This document shows, piece after piece, positions 8,895 through 16,755 of a stretch of DNA of 64,000 nt. The DNA comes from Spirosoma telluris. Its GTDB lineage: Bacteria > Bacteroidota > Bacteroidia > Cytophagales > Spirosomataceae. The stretch is from assembly GCA_003259005.1 (NCBI GenBank), contig QLII01000001.1, positions 6,191,001-6,255,000 on the forward strand. The letters run 5' to 3'. Numbering within the stretch: position 1 is the first letter of the stretch; each line of letters starts with the position of its first letter. The translations under genes and the position numbers were made by a program. The notes under the pieces were generated by a model. It saw only the letters and a list, made by a program, of their open reading frames with translations. It ran no database searches and was not told the DNA's origin.

Positions 8895-9143
8895 TTATTT
8901 ACGACTTAAGAGTCGTTCTGTTACTATTTGTTTGTCAAGTCCTAAATGGTCGGCTATGTCACTCAGAATTCCATTCAATGTGCCAACCTTTAAGGGTTTA
9001 TGGTGTGGTACGCTAATCGAGTGCTCACCATTTTCATGCGTCCTAACGATAATATGGCTTCCGGTTTGATGATGAATCTGATATCCGTATCGTTCTAATC
9101 ATTTCACTAATTCAATACCATTTAAATCTCTGGGTAGTTTCAT
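8895..9143 (-). pseudogene. hicA: HicA-type toxin with an in-frame TGA
   Basis: Read from the ATG at 9143 the 82-codon frame gives MKLPRDLNGIELVK, a TGA at 9099-9101, then LERYGYQIHHQTGSHIIVRT and on to a TAA at 8895-8897. HicA toxins are small double-stranded-RNA-binding-fold mRNA interferases; the GSH motif holding the catalytic His is present (QTGSHII), as is SVPHHKPLKVGTL. The stop is at codon 15, where homologues have a hydrophobic residue, and a single T-to-G change of TTA would create it. Unlike the other breaks in this window it is not an indel in a homopolymer. It starts five bases after hicB ends, the usual hicBA order. It is either an inactivated toxin or an isolated base error. 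Confidence 0.65.
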
Positions 9144-9148
9144 TCGGT

Positions 9149-9364
9149 TTAGGCAAACGCAAAAACTTCATTAACCTGTAACCGAATGGTTTTAGGTAAT
9201 TCATCGGGCTTATCAAAAAAATAGCCTGAAACGGCGTCTTTGATCATTGCTTTCAATTCATCTAATGTGTCCCCTTGAGTTATGATTGACCCATTTGGCA
9301 GCTTCGTACGGGCAACATAACCACCGTCCTCATCCGGTTCAACTTGAAACACCAGTTCGTTCAT
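9149..9364 (-). CDS. hicB: HicB-family antitoxin
   Basis: This 71-residue protein has the HicB partial RNase H-like fold: ELVFQVEPDEDGGYVARTKL, then GSIITQGDTLDELKAMIKDA (E-x-D-GGYVA and the G-xT-xxEA-type helix). It lacks a C-terminal DNA-binding domain, as in short HicB proteins, so any autoregulation is not obvious from the sequence. It neutralises HicA by direct binding. The adjoining downstream frame is the broken hicA. The pair is inserted between dxr and rseP, genes that commonly neighbour each other in Bacteroidota. Confidence 0.8.
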   Translation of the reverse strand: MNELVFQVEPDEDGGYVARTKLPNGSIITQGDTLDELKAMIKDAVSGYFFDKPDELPKTIRLQVNEVFAFA

Positions 9365-9419
9365 AAGGCAACTATTTTCTTAATGAATTGCTAACGTTTG
9401 AAATGCCTTTTTATAACAG

Positions 9420-10591
9420 CTAAACCAAACTTTTAATTCGTTCTCTAGCCAGCCTGCGGGTTTCCTCATCTGTACTGACATAATCGTCGTAAGTTGGACT
9501 TTGGACAAAGGTTGCTTTGGCTAAACAGCCTTCGATAAGCTCCGAAATTTCCAGGAAACCGATCTGATCATGCAGGAAAGCCTCTACAGCTACCTCATTA
9601 GCTGCGTTAATAATACAGGCTGCATTCCCCCTTTGTCAAGGGCGTCGAAAGCGAGTTGCAAATTACGAAATGTTGACCGGTCGGGTTGCTCAAATGTGAG
9701 GGACGGATAATCCATGAAGTTGAACCGTGGAAAATCCGATTTTAACCGATTTGGGTAGCCAAGGGCGAACTGAATTGGCAGGCGCATATCGGGTAATCCC
9801 ATTTGCGCTTTCAGGCTTCCATCCTCAAACTGTACCAGAGAGTGAACGATGCTTTGGGGATGAACAACTACATCGATCTGGTCGGAACGAAGACCAAACA
9901 GCCACTTGGCTTCGATGACTTCAAGCCCCTTGTTCATAAGTGTCGCCGAGTCGATGGTGATTTTGGCGCCCATCGTCCAGTTTGGATGTTTGAGAGCCTG
10001 CGCCTTTGTCACGGTCGACAAAAACTCCCGCGATTTTCCCCGAAATGGCCCTCCCGATGCGGTTAAAATGATTTTCTCAATCGGGTTATGAAACTCTCCG
10101 ACCAGACACTGAAAAATAGCCGAGTGTTCAGAATCAACGGGGTAAATATTAACGGCTTTCTGTGCCGCCAGTTGGGTAATGAGTTCACCGGCTACAACCA
10201 GCGTTTCTTTGTTCGCCAGCGCAATAGCCTTACCCGCTTCAATGGCTTTGATGGTCGGCAACAAGCCAGCGTAACCAACCATAGCCGTCAGAACCATATC
10301 AATCGTATCCATCTGAACGACAGAGGCAATGGATTTTGCCCCGGCATAGACCTTGATGTCGAGTGGATCGAGAGCCGAAAAAACCTGATCGTATCGGTCT
10401 TCATTGCAGATAACAACCACATTGGGTTTCAGCTCAATAGCCTGCTGAATAAGTAAATCAGCGTTGTTATTCGTAGTCAGTACCTCAACCTGAAACTGGT
10501 CGGGGTGGGCCTTAATCACATCGACGGCCTGGGTTCCAATGGAGCCAGTCGAGCCGAGGATGGCGATATGGCGTTTTTTTTGTTCAGTCAT
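9420..10591 (-). CDS. dxr: 1-deoxy-D-xylulose 5-phosphate reductoisomerase, one frame slip
   Basis: This cytoplasmic NADPH enzyme makes 2-C-methyl-D-erythritol 4-phosphate in the non-mevalonate isoprenoid pathway. Visible motifs are GSTGSIGTQ (NADPH binding), VDSEHSAIFQ (metal and substrate), ASGGPFRG, and NWTMGAKITIDSATLMNKGL. The open frame ends at 9590 with an aberrant tail just after FDALDKGG. Adding one base to the C run 9627-9631 gives NAACIINAANEVAVEAFLHD and continues to a TAG at 9420-9422, the expected C-terminal domain. The full product of about 390 residues has normal length. The start overlaps the end of hepT by eight bases. As this gene is usually essential, a sequencing miscount is far likelier than a true mutation. 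Confidence 0.93.
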
Positions 10592-11018
10592 GTAGTTTGT
10601 TACGGAGGTATTGGATGTGTCGATAGTAAGGAGAATCTAACGCATCTCTCAATAATGATTGATCATAATCGACTTTACTCACCATTTCAATAAGCACCTC
10701 TTTTAAATTAGGCAAGTTGTTATTAATAACTTCATATACTAAATCATAATCTATGCCACGGTAATCATGAGCCAGGAAGTTCCTCATTCCTGCAATATTC
10801 CTCCAGGGGATTTGAGGATACTCATTTTTTAATGCAATGTCAAGGCGCTTAGATTCTTCTCCTATGGCTAATAGTAAACCCCAGCTAGCATTATAATTCT
10901 GCTGATCATTGGCCCAGATGAAATCTTCTACATTGTCAAAATTACTACTGTATATAAATATCTTTTCTATACATTCTAGCATGGTACATATATATGAAAG
11001 ATTTTTAGTGTTATACAT
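10584..11018 (-). CDS. hepT: HepT-family toxin (HEPN ribonuclease)
   Basis: This 144-residue all-helical HEPN-domain protein has the catalytic Rx4HxY motif as R79-N-F-L-A-H84-D-Y86. In characterised type VII modules HepT is an RNase that is silenced when its partner MntA transfers AMP to the motif tyrosine. The start overlaps the end of mntA by eight bases and its end overlaps the dxr start by eight bases, so all three are likely translated from one message. Its codons look more AT-rich than those of the neighbouring genes, hinting at recent acquisition. Confidence 0.85.
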   Translation of the reverse strand: MYNTKNLSYICTMLECIEKIFIYSSNFDNVEDFIWANDQQNYNASWGLLLAIGEESKRLDIALKNEYPQIPWRNIAGMRNFLAHDYRGIDYDLVYEVINNNLPNLKEVLIEMVSKVDYDQSLLRDALDSPYYRHIQYLRNKLHD

Positions 11019-11322
11019 AAATTACATCTTTAAGCATAGTATACTTGGTAAATGGATTCATATATCGCTGATTAATTAAGTCTGGTTTACGACTCATTTG
11101 CTTTTTAAGTATTCGTTGCAAACGATCTCTATCAACTAAAGACAAATGGCGGCCCTCTGCTAAACTATAGACCAAATCAATATCACTTTTCTCTGTTTGC
11201 TCATTCCGGGCAAAGCTGCCATAAAGACCAATCCGCTCAATGCCAAATTCTATTTGCAAACGTTCCCGATTGGCTCTAAGTGTTTCCAAAATAAACTTTT
11301 GATTAACTACTGTAGCTTCCAT
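11011..11322 (-). CDS. mntA: MntA-type minimal nucleotidyltransferase antitoxin
   Basis: This 103-residue protein has the minimal nucleotidyltransferase signature GSx10DxD: G35-S36 in LYGSFARNEQTEKSDIDL with D47 and D49. In type VII toxin-antitoxin modules such proteins AMPylate the partner HepT toxin, and the adjoining hepT gene has the target motif. It begins four bases after the end of the GH3-family gene, suggesting read-through from that gene into mntA-hepT-dxr. Like hepT, it is AT-rich by eye. Confidence 0.85.
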   Translation of the reverse strand: MEATVVNQKFILETLRANRERLQIEFGIERIGLYGSFARNEQTEKSDIDLVYSLAEGRHLSLVDRDRLQRILKKQMSRKPDLINQRYMNPFTKYTMLKDVIYV

Positions 11323-11326
11323 AATT

Positions 11327-12829
11327 TCAAATGATTTGGCCTACCTCGAATAACCCATCTGCAATCTTCCGGTCATTCGCTAATCTAGGCACTTTATTTT
11401 GGCCGCCCAGCTTTCCCTGCGATTTCATATAGCGCTGAAAGGCCCCACGGGGCAGGCTTGTTAGTTTGAGGGGTCGCAGGATAGAGCCCGTTATCAGGTC
11501 GTCGTAATAGACATTCAGTTTGATCAGACGGTTATCAATGTCCCGTGCAAAGGCGACCGGGTCGTGCGGGGGTGTGGCAAATTCAACCAGCCATTCGTGA
11601 TAGGGTAACCCTTCTTTCGGACTAACCATCGGCGCAACGGTGAACTCAACGACTTCGGTTTCAGGGTGTTTATCCATCGCGTCTTTAAGAGCCTTTTCCA
11701 CTTCTTCGCCAATGACGTGTTCGCCGAAGGCCGAAATGAAATGCTTGATCCGACCCGTTACCAGCAACCGATAGGGCTCCCGCGACACAAACTTCACCGT
11801 GTCGCCGAGGGAGTAGCCCCACAAGCCCGCATTGTTATTTATAATGACCGCGTAGTTTTTGCCTAGTTCTACTTCATCAATGGTTAGTCGGCGTGGGTTT
11901 TCGGTGAAATACTCGTCGGCGGCAATAAACTCAAAAAAGATACCACTGTCCAGCAAGAGGAGTAACCCTTCTTCAGTCTGGCTGTCCTGAAACGCAATAA
12001 AGCCTTCAGAGGCTGGGTATGTCTCGATGGAATCGACTCGCTTTCCGATGCTCTCGAATAACTTGGCCCGATAGGGTTCAAAATTTACACCCCCATAGAC
12101 AAACAGCGAAAAGTCAGGAAATACGTCTTTAATTAACTTACCCGTTCGCTCCTGAATTCGGTCAAAGTACATTTGCACCCAGGGCGGAATGCCCGAAATC
12201 AACGACATGGGTTGGGTCAGCGTCTCATCTATAATTCGCTCCAGTTTAGTCTCCCAGTCGTCAATGACGTTGGTTTCGTAGCTGGGCATCTGGTTGGTAC
12301 GCAGATAAGCGGGTACGTGGTGGTTGACAATGCCCGACAACCGGCCAATATTGATTCCTGCTTTCTGAGTGAGTTCAGGGCTACCAGATAAGAAAATAAG
12401 TTTTTTATCCAGAAATGCGCTGTTTCCCGTTTCGTTAATGTAGTTCAGTAACGCGTCGCGAGCGGAGTTGATGTGATTCGGTATAGATTCCTGCGAAATC
12501 GGGATGTATTTGGTGCCTGAGGTAGTCCCCGATGTCTTAGCAAAATAGAGGGGTTTGCCTTTCCAGAGTACATCCGTGTCGCCATGCAAAATCTGCTCGA
12601 TATAGGGTTTCAGGTCTTCGTAATCACGAATGGGCACTGCCTGCCGGAAATCATCCACTGTCTGAATATCCCTGAACCGATGGTCGCGGCCAAAAACCGT
12701 ATTGCGGCCACCGTCGACCAACTGCCGAAACCAGCGTTGCTGCGTCTCGGCGGGCTGGTACATCCAGGTTTGCTGACGCTCCACAACCCACTTTGCCAAA
12801 GGCTTACTGACAATTGAACGAATTCCCAT
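11327..12829 (-). CDS. GH3-family adenylating enzyme
   Basis: This 500-residue protein belongs to the GH3 superfamily, first known from plants as acyl-adenylate/amino-acid conjugating enzymes; bacterial members are common in Bacteroidota but their substrates are unknown. It contains the ATP-binding segment YFAKTSGTTSGTKYIPIS (about residues 95-112), the FVYGGVNFEPYRAKL region, the YPASEGFIAFQD motif and the VTGRIKHFISAFGEHV hinge typical of this adenylating fold. There is no signal peptide, so it is cytoplasmic. Length is normal and the frame unbroken. It is the first gene of the minus-strand block leading to mntA-hepT-dxr, and diverges from mreB across a palindrome-bearing gap. Confidence 0.9.
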   Translation of the reverse strand: MGIRSIVSKPLAKWVVERQQTWMYQPAETQQRWFRQLVDGGRNTVFGRDHRFRDIQTVDDFRQAVPIRDYEDLKPYIEQILHGDTDVLWKGKPLYFAKTSGTTSGTKYIPISQESIPNHINSARDALLNYINETGNSAFLDKKLIFLSGSPELTQKAGINIGRLSGIVNHHVPAYLRTNQMPSYETNVIDDWETKLERIIDETLTQPMSLISGIPPWVQMYFDRIQERTGKLIKDVFPDFSLFVYGGVNFEPYRAKLFESIGKRVDSIETYPASEGFIAFQDSQTEEGLLLLLDSGIFFEFIAADEYFTENPRRLTIDEVELGKNYAVIINNNAGLWGYSLGDTVKFVSREPYRLLVTGRIKHFISAFGEHVIGEEVEKALKDAMDKHPETEVVEFTVAPMVSPKEGLPYHEWLVEFATPPHDPVAFARDIDNRLIKLNVYYDDLITGSILRPLKLTSLPRGAFQRYMKSQGKLGGQNKVPRLANDRKIADGLFEVGQII

Positions 12830-12855
12830 AATGGTGCAAAAGTAATGCTAATTTG

Positions 12856-12939
12856 AATGATGAATTATGAATGATAAATGAGCCCTGATTCGCTTTTTAA
12901 ACTATTCTTAAAATCATTCATCATTTATCATTCATCATT
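12856..12939. repeat. Intergenic palindrome of AATGATGAATGATAAATG words
   Basis: Arms 12856-12881 and 12914-12939 are a 26-bp inverted repeat with three mismatches. It is built from repeated ATGAATGAT/ATAAATGA words, like the palindromes at 38591-38669 and 54638-54738. It lies between the divergent GH3 gene and mreB, so here it cannot be a terminator for either gene. Confidence 0.8.
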
Positions 12940-12954
12940 GTGGTTAATAATCTA

Positions 12955-12962
12955 TATTTTTG
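12955..12962 (+). promoter_or_regulatory. Candidate -7 element of mreB
   Basis: TATTTTTG matches the Bacteroidota -7 box TAnnTTTG and lies about 50 bases before the mreB ATG. No convincing TTTG -33 box is found at 19-21 bases; ATTG occurs 14 bases upstream at the edge of the palindrome. Confidence 0.4.
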
Positions 12963-13014
12963 CACACTTTTCATTAAAACAGTATCGTAATAAGGCGTTC
13001 AGCGCCAACCTATA

Positions 13015-14040
13015 ATGGGACTTTTCAATTTTTTAACCAGCGACATTGCTATTGACCTGGGCACGGCGAATACCTTGATTATTCACAAGGATCGGATTGT
13101 GGTGGATGAGCCTTCGATTATTGCAATGGACAAACTAACCGGTAAAGTGCTGGCGATTGGTCATAAGGCAATGCAAATGCACGAAAAGACCAATGAAAAC
13201 ATCAAGACCATTCGCCCGTTGAAAGACGGGGTAATCGCCGACTTTACGGCCGCCGAACTAATGATTCGGGGTATGATTAAAATGATTGATACGGGCAGTA
13301 AGCTGTTTTCGCCTTCGCACCGGATGGTCATTTGCATTCCATCGGGTATTACGGAGGTGGAAAAACGGGCCGTTAAAGATTCTGCCGAACATGCCGGAGC
13401 CAAAGAAGTCTACATGGTCCACGAGCCCATTGCAGCTGCTATCGGTATTGGTATTGATATTACCCAACCCAACGGAACCATGATTGTGGACATTGGGGGC
13501 GGTACAACTGAAATTGCGGTAATTGCTCTCTCGGGGATTGTCTGCGAACAGTCGATCCGGATTGCAGGTGATGTATTTACCCGCGACATTGTGGATTATA
13601 TGCGTCGGGAACATAACCTGCTCATTGGTGAGCGCTCAGCTGAGCAGATCAAAATGGAAGTAGGTTCTGCGTTGCCGGAACTCGACAATCCACCGGCTGA
13701 TTACGAAATTCGGGGGCGCGATTTAATGACCGGTATTCCGAAAGAGATCAAAGTTACGTATAGCGAAATCGCTTACGCGCTCGATAAATCCATCTCGAAA
13801 ATTGAAGAGGCTACCATGAAGGCGCTCGAAATTTCGCCACCGGAATTGTCGGCCGATATTTATACCAACGGTATTCACCTGACAGGTGGGGGAGCCTTGC
13901 TGCATGGTCTTGATAAACGACTGGGCGCTAAAACCAAGTTGCCGATTCACGTTGCCGATGATCCGCTCAAAGCCGTCGTAAAAGGTACGGGTGAGGTAAT
14001 CAAGAATCTGGAGATGTACCGGTCTGTATTGATTAGTTAA
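13015..14040 (+). CDS. mreB: Rod-shape-determining actin homologue MreB
   Basis: This 341-residue actin-like ATPase forms membrane-bound filaments that direct lateral wall synthesis. The phosphate-1 loop (DIAIDLGTANTLI), the IVDIGGGTTEIAVIAL phosphate-2 loop (DIGGGTT) and the adenosine motif LTGGGALLHGLDKRL are intact. It starts at the ATG at 13015 with MGLFNFLTSD, a typical amphipathic membrane-binding N-terminus. It is followed by mreC and mreD, the usual order, but a strong GC-rich hairpin (14046-14113) separates mreB from mreC and could give different levels of the two products. Confidence 0.98.
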   Translation: MGLFNFLTSDIAIDLGTANTLIIHKDRIVVDEPSIIAMDKLTGKVLAIGHKAMQMHEKTNENIKTIRPLKDGVIADFTAAELMIRGMIKMIDTGSKLFSPSHRMVICIPSGITEVEKRAVKDSAEHAGAKEVYMVHEPIAAAIGIGIDITQPNGTMIVDIGGGTTEIAVIALSGIVCEQSIRIAGDVFTRDIVDYMRREHNLLIGERSAEQIKMEVGSALPELDNPPADYEIRGRDLMTGIPKEIKVTYSEIAYALDKSISKIEEATMKALEISPPELSADIYTNGIHLTGGGALLHGLDKRLGAKTKLPIHVADDPLKAVVKGTGEVIKNLEMYRSVLIS

Positions 14041-14045
14041 TTAAT

Positions 14046-14113
14046 GTAGTGCCGGGCTTCCAACCCGGCTGTATGATTCCTTTTGTACAGCCGGGCTGGA
14101 AGCCCGGTACTAC
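14046..14113. repeat. GC-rich 28-bp hairpin between mreB and mreC
   Basis: Arms 14046-14073 and 14086-14113 match with two mismatches around a 12-base loop. The arm core is GCCGGGCTTCCAACCCGGCT, itself containing a shorter dyad (CCGGG..CCCGG). It begins six bases after the mreB stop and ends five bases before the mreC ATG. There is no downstream T run, so an attenuating or RNA-processing role inside the operon is more likely than full termination. Confidence 0.85.
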
Positions 14114-14118
14114 TGTCT

Positions 14119-14955
14119 ATGGGAGAGTTAGTTGATTTTTTTATTCGAAGCCGGAACTTCATTTTGTTTGTATTGCTGGAAGTACTTTGTTTCTACTTCA
14201 TCATCAATACAAGCAATTACTGGAGTGCTACTTTTTTCAACACTTCGAACCGGTACGCGGCTCAGGTGCTGGCCTGGTCGAACGCGGCTAATCAATATGC
14301 CAGCTTGCGGCAGGTTAATGCCGATCTGGCTCTGGAAAACCAGCAACTGAATGCCCGGCTTACAAAGTTGCTTCAAAGTAAGCCCGCTGCTCCCAAAGAA
14401 TACCAGGCCGATTCTGCCTTTGCCGACCGATTTAAATTTGTGGTGGCGAAGGTGGTGAATAATACCACGCAGTTTGCCAATAATTACATCACCATCGATA
14501 AGGGCACCGACGACGGAATCCGGCCGGGCATGGGTGTTATTTCACCAACGGGAGTAGTTGGTAAAGTAAAGGTTTGTAATCAGCACTTCTCGGTGATTAC
14601 GTCTATACTTCATTCTGAGTTTTTAGTTTCGTCGAAACTGGTGAAGGCTGGTGAAATAGGTTCCGCCAAGTGGGATGGTGTAGATCCGCACCTAATAAAA
14701 TTAGATGCAATTCCTCGATATAAGCCTGTCAGTAAAGGCGATTCGGTGGTAACGTCGGAATTTAATTCGACTTTTCCGCCAGGGATTCTAGTAGGACGTG
14801 TTCGGTCTGTGGGTGTCCAGCCTAACCAAACTTTTCATGATCTAACACTAAATCTGGCTACCAATTTCAGCAACTTATCGTTTGTGTACGTCGTCGAAAA
14901 CCGGTTGCAGGCCGAACAGGATCAATTAGAAAAACAAGTTGAAAACGAGAAATAA
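14119..14955 (+). CDS. mreC: Rod-shape-determining protein MreC
   Basis: This 278-residue inner-membrane protein has one N-terminal membrane segment (NFILFVLLEVLCFYFII), a coiled-coil stretch (about residues 60-90, rich in LALENQQLNARL), and the periplasmic beta-barrel domain with the MreC signatures ITIDKGTDDGIRPGMGVISP and GVVGKV. The frame is open from 14083, but that part is made of the hairpin arm; I choose the ATG at 14119 (MGELVDFFIRSRNF), which matches family N-termini. It links MreB filaments to the elongation synthases. Confidence 0.93.
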   Translation: MGELVDFFIRSRNFILFVLLEVLCFYFIINTSNYWSATFFNTSNRYAAQVLAWSNAANQYASLRQVNADLALENQQLNARLTKLLQSKPAAPKEYQADSAFADRFKFVVAKVVNNTTQFANNYITIDKGTDDGIRPGMGVISPTGVVGKVKVCNQHFSVITSILHSEFLVSSKLVKAGEIGSAKWDGVDPHLIKLDAIPRYKPVSKGDSVVTSEFNSTFPPGILVGRVRSVGVQPNQTFHDLTLNLATNFSNLSFVYVVENRLQAEQDQLEKQVENEK

Positions 14956-14982
14956 GTCGTCAGCCGTATCTACCTGATGACT
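14955..14982. repeat. Short imperfect dyad of the GTCGTCAGTC family
   Basis: AGTCGTCAG at 14955-14963 pairs with CTGATGACT at 14974-14982 with one G-T pair, starting at the mreC stop codon. The following bases (GTCGACTGATG, TATTGACTAC) are words shared with the palindromes at 39409, 41475 and 47953, so this looks like a shortened or decayed copy. Confidence 0.5.
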
Positions 14983-15010
14983 GTCGACTGATGCCTATTG
15001 ACTACTAAAA

Positions 15011-15517
15011 ATGACTTTTCGCGAAATCGTATCAACATCCTCGCTTTTTTTGCTATATCTGGTCCTGCAAATCCTGCTGGTTCGGAATCTGGTATTGTTC
15101 GATTACGCGTTCTGTTTTATCTACATCGCCTGTATCTTACTATTGCCAAACGAAACCAGTCTGACCTGGTTATTGATCATTGGGTTTGTGACGGGTATTA
15201 TTGTGGATACGTTTTACAATACGCTTGGTATGCACGCAGCCGCTACGGTATTAATGGCCTATTGCCGGCCATTGATTGTACGGGCACAGATCGATGTACC
15301 CGGTCTTGAATCGAGAATTGAGTTTTCGTTAAAAGAACTAGGGCCGGGGGCATTTTTTCGGTATGTATTTGTGCTGGCTTTAATTCATCATACAGCCTTA
15401 TTTTTCATTGAGGCCAGTAGCCTGGCGCTTATCATTCCGACTCTTATTCGGGTGGTAGCCAGTACACTGTTTACGACCGTAAGTATTGTATTAATTCAGT
15501 TTTTCACCCGGAATTGA
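15011..15517 (+). CDS. mreD: Rod-shape-determining protein MreD
   Basis: This 168-residue, highly hydrophobic protein has about five membrane segments (for example LFLLYLVLQILLVRNLV, FIYIACILLLP, LLIIGFVTGIIVDTFY and the C-terminal helices). The position directly after mreC and the GLHAAATVL-type motif (NTLGMHAAATVLMAYCRP) identify it. It acts with MreC in the elongasome. In many Bacteroidota mrdA (PBP2) and rodA follow; here the next gene, three bases on, is a methionine sulfoxide reductase. Confidence 0.9.
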   Translation: MTFREIVSTSSLFLLYLVLQILLVRNLVLFDYAFCFIYIACILLLPNETSLTWLLIIGFVTGIIVDTFYNTLGMHAAATVLMAYCRPLIVRAQIDVPGLESRIEFSLKELGPGAFFRYVFVLALIHHTALFFIEASSLALIIPTLIRVVASTLFTTVSIVLIQFFTRN

Positions 15518-15520
15518 CCT

Positions 15521-16003
15521 ATGGCCGAAACACTCATTCTTCCTCAAACAGAAAGTCGTCAGGTAATTTACGATAGCCTGATTCCGCAGATAGCTGCCCT
15601 TGTTGAGGGTGAAACAGACCTGATTGCCAATCTGGCTAATATTGCAGCTGCCTTAAAAGAAGCTTTTGGCTTTTTCTGGGTTGGCTTTTATCTGAAAAAA
15701 GACACTCAATTAGTCCTCGGCCCATTTCAGGGGCCAATTGCCTGTACGCGCATTGCCTTTGATAAAGGTGTTTGTGGGGCTGCATATACCCGCCGGGAAA
15801 CCATCGTGGTCCCCGATGTGGAGCAATTTCCAGGACATATTGCCTGTAGCTCGGCCTCGAAGTCAGAGGTTGTTGTTCCAGTGTTCGATCAGGCTGGACA
15901 GGTAACTATGGTGCTGGACGTAGACAGCGATCAATTGAATGACTTTAGTGACGTCGATGCCACTGGACTTGAGCAGATTGCCCGGTTGATAACCAACTTT
16001 TGA
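15521..16003 (+). CDS. msrC: Free methionine-(R)-sulfoxide reductase (GAF domain)
   Basis: This 160-residue cytoplasmic single GAF-domain enzyme reduces free methionine-R-sulfoxide. The three redox cysteines of the fRMsr family are present at residues 75 (GPIACTRI), 85 (KGVCGAAY) and 109 (GHIACSSASKSE), with the substrate-binding segment SASKSEVVVPVFD. It starts three bases after mreD and is probably co-transcribed with it. Length and motifs are normal. Confidence 0.93.
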   Translation: MAETLILPQTESRQVIYDSLIPQIAALVEGETDLIANLANIAAALKEAFGFFWVGFYLKKDTQLVLGPFQGPIACTRIAFDKGVCGAAYTRRETIVVPDVEQFPGHIACSSASKSEVVVPVFDQAGQVTMVLDVDSDQLNDFSDVDATGLEQIARLITNF

Positions 16004-16109
16004 CGCCAGGCCTGTCAATTAAGATAATTAAGATGTAATTAAATTGAGGGAATAACTTAAACTGTTGGGACTTCTAAGCGTCTTATGATCGTATTTAACT
16101 AGCACGGTC

Positions 16110-16573
16110 ATGTTTAAGAAATTAATTGCCTTGGGCAGCTTATTGCTCACTTTATCCTCATTACCACTTTTAGCGCAGCAAACCGCCACCCCGATGCCCC
16201 GGCTCAAACGGGTCAGCGCATGGGCCGTCACCGGGGGATGCAACCATATCAGGCGGCCGACCCAACTACCCGGGCGCAGCGGATGACCGACCAGATGGCG
16301 AAGCAATTAAGTCTGGATGAGGCTACGTCAAAGAAAGTATACGATCTAACCTTGGCGCGGGCGCAGAAAGTAGACGCTATTCAGAAAGGTACGGATGACA
16401 ACAAGGCGAAAAATCAGGCGCTGAAGGCGAATGCTGACGAATTTAAAAGTAAGTTGAAGGGAATTCTGACACCCGACCAGTTTACTAAGTTCGAGTCAAT
16501 GCGCGGGCGTATGGGAAGAGGGCGTGGCAACAGTGGCCCTGATGGTGATAAAGACAGTAAAGACCAAAAGTAA
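16110..16573 (+). CDS. Small exported Spy/DUF4890-like protein, one frame slip
   Basis: The ATG at 16110 opens a clear signal peptide (MFKKLIALGSLLLTLSSLPL then LAQQ). The frame is lost at the C run 16197-16200; one extra base restores PAQTGQRMGRHRGMQPYQAA, continuing to a TAA at 16571-16573. The mature part of about 130 residues has the helical repeat MTDQMAKQLSLDEATSKKVY and LTPDQFTKFESMR, with a Gly/Arg-rich tail (GRMGRGRGNSG), resembling Spy/CpxP-type or DUF4890 periplasmic proteins with LTxxQ-like helices. The role is unknown; periplasmic chaperone is a guess from this resemblance. A strong terminator follows. Confidence 0.7.
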
Positions 16574-16587
16574 TCGGAGTGTGTAAT

Positions 16588-16646
16588 AAAAGGCGAACGC
16601 CTGACAGCCAAATTTTTATATTCGGCTGTCAGGCGTTCGCCTTTTT
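16588..16646 (+). terminator. Strong intrinsic terminator
   Basis: A perfect 22-bp stem (16588-16609 with 16624-16645; core GGCGAACGCCTGACAGCC) has an A run before it and five T's at its end (16642-16646). It starts 15 bases after the stop of the small exported protein. Its A/T flanks suggest it works in either direction. Confidence 0.8.
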
Positions 16647-16755
16647 ATGAGCATAAAATTAGCTATGGGTAGTATCTTTTCACTTGTGTTACGTATATTC
16701 AGTTGCAGTAAAGTTTACGCACTTTACCCTTTTTAGGTAAACGCTACAATAGAAT

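Noticed and set aside
9099..9101. TGA in hicA as selenocysteine
   Set aside because: No hairpin of the SECIS type follows, and HicA has no selenoprotein relatives; a nonsense change or base error is simpler.
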